Part shown: piece after piece, positions 13,353-17,974 of the stretch
Numbering within the stretch: position 1 is the first letter of the stretch
How the letters are laid out: each line of letters starts with the position of its first letter
DNA from: JBDHTS01 sp044220535
Lineage (GTDB): Bacteria; Pseudomonadota; Alphaproteobacteria; Micavibrionales; Micavibrionaceae
Assembly (NCBI GenBank): GCA_044220535.1
Contig: JBGAQU010000059.1
Coordinates: forward strand, 1 to 17,974
Direction: 5' to 3'
DNA: 17,974 nt
Notes under the pieces: generated by a model
Told to the model about the DNA's origin: nothing
Databases searched by the model: none
The model's input: the letters and a program-made list of their open reading frames with translations, nothing else
Position numbers and translations under genes: made by a program

Positions 13353-14795
13353 TCACTTCTGCATCAACCCCGTCAAAGCCTGCAAATTCTGGCCGTTGAC
13401 CATGACGCGGCCATCTGCGGTGTTTTCAATTTCATAGGATTTCGCGGGCTTTCCTGCACTGTCCGTACCCGGCTTTCCGGTCAGCATCATGACGAGCAGG
13501 GCTTTCTGGATATCCTTTAAATAGGGACGCATGTCGTCGGGAATGGTGCCGTTCTGCAATCCACCGGCAATCGCGCCAGTTAACGCCTCTATACCCGACA
13601 CTTTCAGCGAGCCTGTGCCAACCATGCCGAGTGGCGCGGTGGCATGCGCTGCCTGTTTGGCATCAAGGTCGATTTCATAGGTCGAATTGCCGAGCATTGT
13701 ATTGGTGATGGCCCCTTCCGTTTTCGCCTCCGCCAGAATACGGGACAGTTCATCCTTTTTATTCAGATCGGCGGCCAGGATTTTCGCGGCGGGGATATTG
13801 GCAATCCCAATATCGATCGCCATTTTCGCGGGCAGCAATGTGCCGAGGCTGATATCTGTCGGTGTAACTTTCAAATCACTGAATCCGCCTGTCACGCGCA
13901 TCTGTTTCGCGTTGGCGTCTTGTCCTGATAAAGTCTGTGTCCAGCGCAGCGTGTCGAATCCGATGGTTCTTTCCGCGCGGCCATTCGCAGCGGGCAGGAA
14001 CAGGCTGGCGGTTTTACCGGTGATATCCAGTTTTGTGCTAGACGCAGCGCCCGCCATGCCCGCGGCCATGATTTTCAGGAGAGGCGACGGCTTCTCGACG
14101 GATTCGATCCGGTCCTTCATTTTCTTCATATCGGCCATGCTGTAATGATCGAAGGTGCTGGCCATGGTCAGCGTCGCGAAGCTCAGCAAAGCGCCGGTGC
14201 GGGAAAACAAGATATTGGGGCTGATCGTCGCCAGTTGCAATGTGCCGGACCATGTCTGCACCGCATCCTTTTTCAGGCTGCCGGACAGGCCTACATCGGG
14301 CAGGCTGGCCTTGATGCCCGAAGAGGCATGATTGATGGTCACCGTACGATAGCGGCCGTTCAGTTTGGTGAAGCTGTTGTCCTTCGCGTTGAAGACCGCC
14401 GACAGGCTTTGTTGCCCCAGCGTCACAGTCACCTTGGGTTTACTGGTGGGATCATTTAGAGTGATGGGAGAAGGCAGAGCCACAGTGATCTTCCATTGGC
14501 CGGGGCCGTCGCCTTTCAGCGCATTAATGGCGACCAGTCCGATCTCCAGCGTCTGCCCGCCCGCATCCTTGTAAGACAGGTGCGGCAGGGTGACGGCGTA
14601 ATAGCTGCCGCTGTTTTCCACCAGGGTTTCGCCTTGCGTCACGGCGGTCCAGCCCGGGCCTGCGCCAAGGTCGGTCACGGCAGCCATAACCCCATTCGCC
14701 ATGGCCTTCAGTTCCGCCGTATCATCGGCCCGGGCGGGATTGGCCAGAAGGCACAGGATAAGGATCAGCGGTATGATTTTAAGCAAACGTATCAT
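13353..14795 (-). CDS. Exported protein of unknown function (possibly DUF945/DUF2125-like)
   Basis: A 480-residue protein with a clear signal peptide (MIRLLKIIPLILILCLLANP, probable cleavage after PARA at residue 23), so likely periplasmic. The mature part is rich in short beta-strand-like segments and Lys/Thr/Gly, with repeated 'LDITGKTASLFLP', 'FSDLKVTPTDISLG' and 'YEIDLDAKQAAHATAPLG' passages, and ends ENTADGRVMVNGQNLQALTG. This texture resembles DUF945/DUF2125-type periplasmic proteins, but I cannot confirm membership. I start at the ATG at 14793-14795, with AAGAG about 6 bases upstream. The longer frame from 14837 begins inside a palindromic repeat and would add residues before the signal peptide. 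It is convergent with hemW. Confidence 0.8.
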   Translation of the reverse strand: MIRLLKIIPLILILCLLANPARADDTAELKAMANGVMAAVTDLGAGPGWTAVTQGETLVENSGSYYAVTLPHLSYKDAGGQTLEIGLVAINALKGDGPGQWKITVALPSPITLNDPTSKPKVTVTLGQQSLSAVFNAKDNSFTKLNGRYRTVTINHASSGIKASLPDVGLSGSLKKDAVQTWSGTLQLATISPNILFSRTGALLSFATLTMASTFDHYSMADMKKMKDRIESVEKPSPLLKIMAAGMAGAASSTKLDITGKTASLFLPAANGRAERTIGFDTLRWTQTLSGQDANAKQMRVTGGFSDLKVTPTDISLGTLLPAKMAIDIGIANIPAAKILAADLNKKDELSRILAEAKTEGAITNTMLGNSTYEIDLDAKQAAHATAPLGMVGTGSLKVSGIEALTGAIAGGLQNGTIPDDMRPYLKDIQKALLVMMLTGKPGTDSAGKPAKSYEIENTADGRVMVNGQNLQALTGLMQK

Positions 14796-14814
14796 CACTC
14801 TTACTCTTTCCATC

Positions 14815-14898
14815 GTCATCCCCGCGCAGGCGGACATCCGGCTTTAATCTCAAAGTCCCTGGGCTTCACTGCCGGATCCCCGCCTGCGCGGGGATGAC
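14815..14898. repeat. Palindromic element, 28-bp arms, between divergent genes
   Basis: Arms at 14815-14842 and 14871-14898 are inverted copies matching at 26 of 28 positions (mismatch AC against GG), with a 28-base loop. The outer ends read GTCATCCCCGCG and CGCGGGGATGAC. The element sits in the divergent gap between the exported-protein gene and the Suv3-like helicase, so it separates their promoters. It also creates an artificial upstream start codon for the exported protein. Confidence 0.85.
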
Positions 14899-14926
14899 AA
14901 TGGTTCGGGGTGGTCATGATAAGTCT

Positions 14927-14954
14927 TTGTAATCCCGTCAGCCGCCGCTACATT
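14927..14954 (+). promoter_or_regulatory. Possible promoter for the Suv3-like helicase gene
   Basis: TTGTAA (14927-14932) and TACATT (14949-14954) are 16 bases apart. A start about seven bases downstream would give a leader of roughly 18 bases before the chosen ATG at 14979. Consensus match only. Confidence 0.35.
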
Positions 14955-14978
14955 AATACATATATGGACAGGATCGCA

Positions 14979-17855
14979 ATGCAAGCCGGGGCGGACCCGA
15001 TTTTCAGGAACGGAAAGGTGACGGCGGTCCTGGGGCCGACCAATACCGGGAAGACCCATGCCGCCATCGAGCGCATGCTGGGGTACCGTACCGGCTGCAT
15101 CGGTTTCCCGCTGCGGCTGCTGGCGCGGGAAAATTACGATCGGATGGTCAAGGCCAGGGGCGCGCATGCCGTGGCGCTGGTGACGGGAGAGGAGAAGATT
15201 ATCCCCCCGGATGCGCGGTATTATATGTGCACGGTTGAGGCGATGCCGGTGGAGCAGGCCTTTGAATTCCTGGCCGTCGATGAAATCCAGCTTTGTGCCG
15301 ATCCCGACCGCGGGCATATCTTCACCGACCGATTGCTGCGTGCGCGGGGCGTGATCGAGACGATGTTCATGGGCGCGGATACGGCCCGGCCCTTGCTGAA
15401 AACACTGGTGCCCACGGTCGATATCCAGGAACGGGAACGGCTTTCGCAGTTAAAATATACCGGTTTCAAAAAGCTGACGCGCCTGCCGAACCGCTCCGCC
15501 GTGGTGGCGTTTTCGCTGGATGATGTGTATGCCTTCGCCGAAATGGTGCGGCGGACGCGTGGCGGCACGGCGGTTGTGCTGGGGGCGTTAAGCCCGCGCA
15601 CCCGCAACCGGCAAGTGGAAATGTATCAGGCGGGAGAAGTCGATTTCCTTGTGGCGACCGACGCCATCGGCATGGGCCTGAACATGGATATCCATCACGT
15701 CGCCCTGGCCGCCACGCGTAAGTTCGACGGCGAAAGGCTGCGCCCGCTGCAACGCGCGGAGATCGCACAGATCGCAGGGCGTGCCGGAAGATACAAAACC
15801 GATGGCACGTTCGGTGTCACCGGGCCTGTCAACGGGCTGGATGATGAGGTGGTGGAGGCGGTGGAGCAGCACCGTTTTGAATCTCTAAAGGCGTTTTACT
15901 GGCGTAATCATGATCTCGATTTTTCATCACCGTCGAGGCTGCTTAAATCCCTGGAAAGGCCTTCGGACAATCCTGTGCTGATCAAGGGCCGCCCGTCTGA
16001 TGATTATGTGACCCTTTCCGCCTTGGCAGGGCGAGAGGAGATACTGGCGCGGGCATCCGGCATGGATCGTGTACGGCTGCTCTGGGATATTTGTCAGGTT
16101 CCCGATTTCAGGCGGACAATGAGCGAGACGCACCAGGAGCTGGTGGCCGGGGTATTCGAGGACCTGACCGACCGGGGCCGCATCCCGGACGACAAGATCG
16201 CGGCCCAGATCGAACGGCTGGACAAAACCGAAGGGGATGTCGATACCCTGATGGCGCGTATTGCGCATATCCGCACATGGACGTATATTACCCATAAACC
16301 GGATTGGTTAAGCAATGCCGATGAATGGGCCGCGAAGGCGCTTCAGGTGGAAGACCGCCTGTCCGATGCCCTGCATGAAGGCCTGACCCGGCGCTTTGTG
16401 GATCGGCGATCCGCTATCCTGCTGCGCGCGATAGAGCAGGGCGGCGACCTTCTGGCTGGGGTACGGTCCAACGGCGACGTGGTGGTGGAAGGGCAGGAGG
16501 TCGGCGTTTTGCAAGGCTTTCGCTTCGTTCCGGATGACAAAGCCAGCGGGCAGGACTATAAAGCAGTAATGAGCGCGGCGCGGAACGCCCTCAAACCGGA
16601 AATTAAAAGGCGATTGACCATTATGCTGAACGCGGACCTGAAACAATTCAGCCTGGAAAAGGATGGCAGCATCCTGTACCGGCAGGACATCACCAACCCG
16701 CTGCCGGGTCAACCGGTCGGCAAAGTGCGCAAGGGTTCCGCGCTTTTGCAACCGGATGCTGAAGTTCTGGACTCCCCGTTGCTGGAAGGGCAGGACCGTG
16801 AAGCCGTCGCCGTGAAGCTGCGTGAATTTCTGGTTGCGCATGTCGGCACGGTTCTTGAGCCTCTGAAAGGCCTTGAAGCACAGGAAGGCGAGGGCGTCGA
16901 CGGTAATGTGCGCGGGATTTCTTTCCAGCTGCATGAATCCCTTGGCATCCGTCAGCGGTCTGAGCTGGAATCCATGATCGCGGGTTTGACACCCGAAGGC
17001 CGGAAGGCGCTGCGCAGCCGTCGCGTACGCCTCGGCCCTGTGCTGGTGTTCATCCCCGATCTGAACAAGCCTGCCGCCGTGCGCCTGCGTGCGCTGCTAT
17101 GGAATGTGTGGCATGACAAGGCGCTGCCCGCCGCGACGCCGCCGGATGGCATGACCTCGATGAAAATTGAATCCGTGGAAGGCGGGGCGGATCCCGAATT
17201 CTTCCGCGCCATCGGCTATCCGGTTTACGGCCCGCGCGCGATCCGCGTGGATATGCTGGACCGCGTCATCAGCGCGATTTACGACAGCGCGAAAGACGGC
17301 GCCTTCAAGGCGCAGCACCAGATGGCCGAATGGCTGGGCTGCCCGATCCCGGATCTGTATGCCATTCTGGAAGCAATGGGCCATACGAAGATCGAAGAGG
17401 CGCCTGTTGTTGCGTTAGAACCGCCTGCCGAAGAACAAAAGCAAGAGACGGCAGCGCCCGCGCCTGAAGAAGAAGCCAGGCCCGAATCTGTTGAGGGCCA
17501 GGCAGAAGACGCTGCGCCCCCCGCTGTCATCGCGCTCGCGGCAGAAACAAAACCCGCAACGCCGGTGAAGCCCGATCTCGCCACCTTCCGCCTGCGTAAG
17601 GGCAGGGCGTATGGCAACACAGCGCCCGCCAGAGCGCCAAGGCCCGAACGCAAGCCGAGGCCGCAACAGGCTGCGCAAGGCGATCGCCCCAAAACCGAAA
17701 GCCGCCCGCCGCGCAAGGATCATCACAAGGATAACCGCAAGGGCAAGCCCGAGCCGCGCGAGCAGAAGGAACGCGTCATCAGCGCCCCGTCCCGCGTCCA
17801 GGTGGATTCACCTTTCGCCATCCTGAAACAGATGAAAATCAATGAGAAGGAGTGA
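14979..17855 (+). CDS. Suv3-like ATP-dependent RNA helicase with basic C-terminal tail
   Basis: A 958-residue superfamily 2 helicase of the Suv3 type, probably acting on RNA in turnover or ribosome-related work. The P-loop is GPTNTGKTHAA (about residues 18-28); motif II is DEIQLCADPDRGH (about 100), the Suv3-type variant; motif III region is TMFMGADT. Helicase domain 2 has GALSPRTRNRQVEMYQ, VDFLVATDAIGMGLNMDI and QIAGRAGRYKTDG (about 264). A long helical middle follows, then from about residue 804 an acidic Glu/Ala/Pro stretch and a strongly basic Arg/Lys/Pro tail, ending with a short conserved-looking block VDSPFAILKQMKINE. I prefer the ATG at 14979 (AGGA five bases upstream) over 14964, which lacks such a sequence. 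Such helicases are widespread in alphaproteobacteria. Confidence 0.92.
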   Translation: MQAGADPIFRNGKVTAVLGPTNTGKTHAAIERMLGYRTGCIGFPLRLLARENYDRMVKARGAHAVALVTGEEKIIPPDARYYMCTVEAMPVEQAFEFLAVDEIQLCADPDRGHIFTDRLLRARGVIETMFMGADTARPLLKTLVPTVDIQERERLSQLKYTGFKKLTRLPNRSAVVAFSLDDVYAFAEMVRRTRGGTAVVLGALSPRTRNRQVEMYQAGEVDFLVATDAIGMGLNMDIHHVALAATRKFDGERLRPLQRAEIAQIAGRAGRYKTDGTFGVTGPVNGLDDEVVEAVEQHRFESLKAFYWRNHDLDFSSPSRLLKSLERPSDNPVLIKGRPSDDYVTLSALAGREEILARASGMDRVRLLWDICQVPDFRRTMSETHQELVAGVFEDLTDRGRIPDDKIAAQIERLDKTEGDVDTLMARIAHIRTWTYITHKPDWLSNADEWAAKALQVEDRLSDALHEGLTRRFVDRRSAILLRAIEQGGDLLAGVRSNGDVVVEGQEVGVLQGFRFVPDDKASGQDYKAVMSAARNALKPEIKRRLTIMLNADLKQFSLEKDGSILYRQDITNPLPGQPVGKVRKGSALLQPDAEVLDSPLLEGQDREAVAVKLREFLVAHVGTVLEPLKGLEAQEGEGVDGNVRGISFQLHESLGIRQRSELESMIAGLTPEGRKALRSRRVRLGPVLVFIPDLNKPAAVRLRALLWNVWHDKALPAATPPDGMTSMKIESVEGGADPEFFRAIGYPVYGPRAIRVDMLDRVISAIYDSAKDGAFKAQHQMAEWLGCPIPDLYAILEAMGHTKIEEAPVVALEPPAEEQKQETAAPAPEEEARPESVEGQAEDAAPPAVIALAAETKPATPVKPDLATFRLRKGRAYGNTAPARAPRPERKPRPQQAAQGDRPKTESRPPRKDHHKDNRKGKPEPREQKERVISAPSRVQVDSPFAILKQMKINEKE

Positions 17856-17872
17856 GGCGCACTCCCCTCAAC

Positions 17873-17974
17873 CCGTCATCCCGGCGAAGGCCGGGATCCA
17901 TGCGATGTTTCCGATGCGTGCAAACGGCATGAATTTTTTACCGATGGTGAAGCGTAACCTGCACATGGGTCCCG
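17873..17974. repeat. Palindromic element, left arm and start of right arm (cut by window edge)
   Basis: From 17873 the sequence reads CCGTCATCCCGGCGAAGG followed by CCGGGATCCATG, an arm with its own internal CCGG...CCGG hairpin. The last 11 bases of the window (17964-17974) match the reverse complement of 17892-17902 at 10 of 11 positions, so the opposite arm probably begins there and continues outside. Similar GTCATCCCGGCGAAGGCCGGG repeats are common in proteobacterial genomes. No gene is supported in this stretch after the helicase. Confidence 0.65.

Noticed and set aside
14750..14755. Lipoprotein cysteine in the signal peptide of the exported protein
   Set aside because: The residue before Cys15 is Leu, not Gly/Ala/Ser, and a good signal peptidase I site (PARA) lies downstream.
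15221..17726. Many long open frames opposite the Suv3-like helicase
   Set aside because: Typical antisense shadows of a GC-rich gene; none has recognisable motifs or a start signal.
1..17974. CRISPR array, toxin-antitoxin pair, prophage, or complete transposon
   Set aside because: No spaced direct repeats, transposase motifs or phage genes were seen. The two small genes at 11386-11980 are not recognisable as a toxin-antitoxin pair: they are not overlapping and resemble each other.

Overview
The window reads as ordinary chromosome of an alphaproteobacterium. The gene set fits: class I lysyl-tRNA synthetase, RNase PH/RdgB/HrcA clustering, a Suv3-like helicase with a basic tail, and a DinG-type helicase without an exonuclease domain. 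The coding sequence looks GC-rich, and palindromic repeats with TCATCCC ends sit in several intergenic gaps. A Micavibrio-like or Rhodospirillales-like host is only a guess from overall feel. No stretch longer than about 300 bases lacks a gene, and I saw no rRNA, tRNA, CRISPR array, transposase or phage gene.

Layout. Bases 1-3274 carry a leftward block: rph, then rdgB (its start directly follows the rph stop), then an MscS-type channel, then the 5' part of pabB, which runs off the left edge. A 110-bp inverted-repeat element lies between the channel gene and pabB and supplies the channel's last residues. hrcA reads rightward from 3360, from a divergent promoter region in which the two -35 boxes overlap. 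Bases 4385-7770 are leftward: lysK, an exported S41/carboxyl-terminal-processing protease interrupted by one in-frame TAA, and a 52-residue DUF3309-type membrane peptide whose stop codon overlaps that of hrcA. Bases 7838-11402 are rightward: a pilin-like exported protein of unknown function, then the DinG-type helicase. Two leftward small genes (11386-11980) encode proteins that appear related to each other. hemW follows rightward, then a perfect 27-bp inverted repeat, a leftward exported protein, another palindromic element, and a rightward Suv3-like helicase. The left arm of a further repeat closes the window.

How the genes relate. Most are housekeeping: RNA maturation (rph, Suv3-like), nucleotide-pool cleaning (rdgB), folate precursor synthesis (pabB), heat-shock control (hrcA), tRNA charging (lysK), heme delivery (hemW), DNA repair (dinG) and osmotic safety (mscS). 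No multi-gene defence, secretion or biosynthetic system is visible.

Best candidates for novelty: the paired small proteins sharing C-x3-G-x2-YD-x2-G-x2-V and VDxYxE with an operator-like inverted repeat and a perfect DnaA box between them; the single-stop interruption of the S41 protease; the shared -35 divergent promoter with a possibly leaderless hrcA; and the palindromic elements that remodel gene ends.
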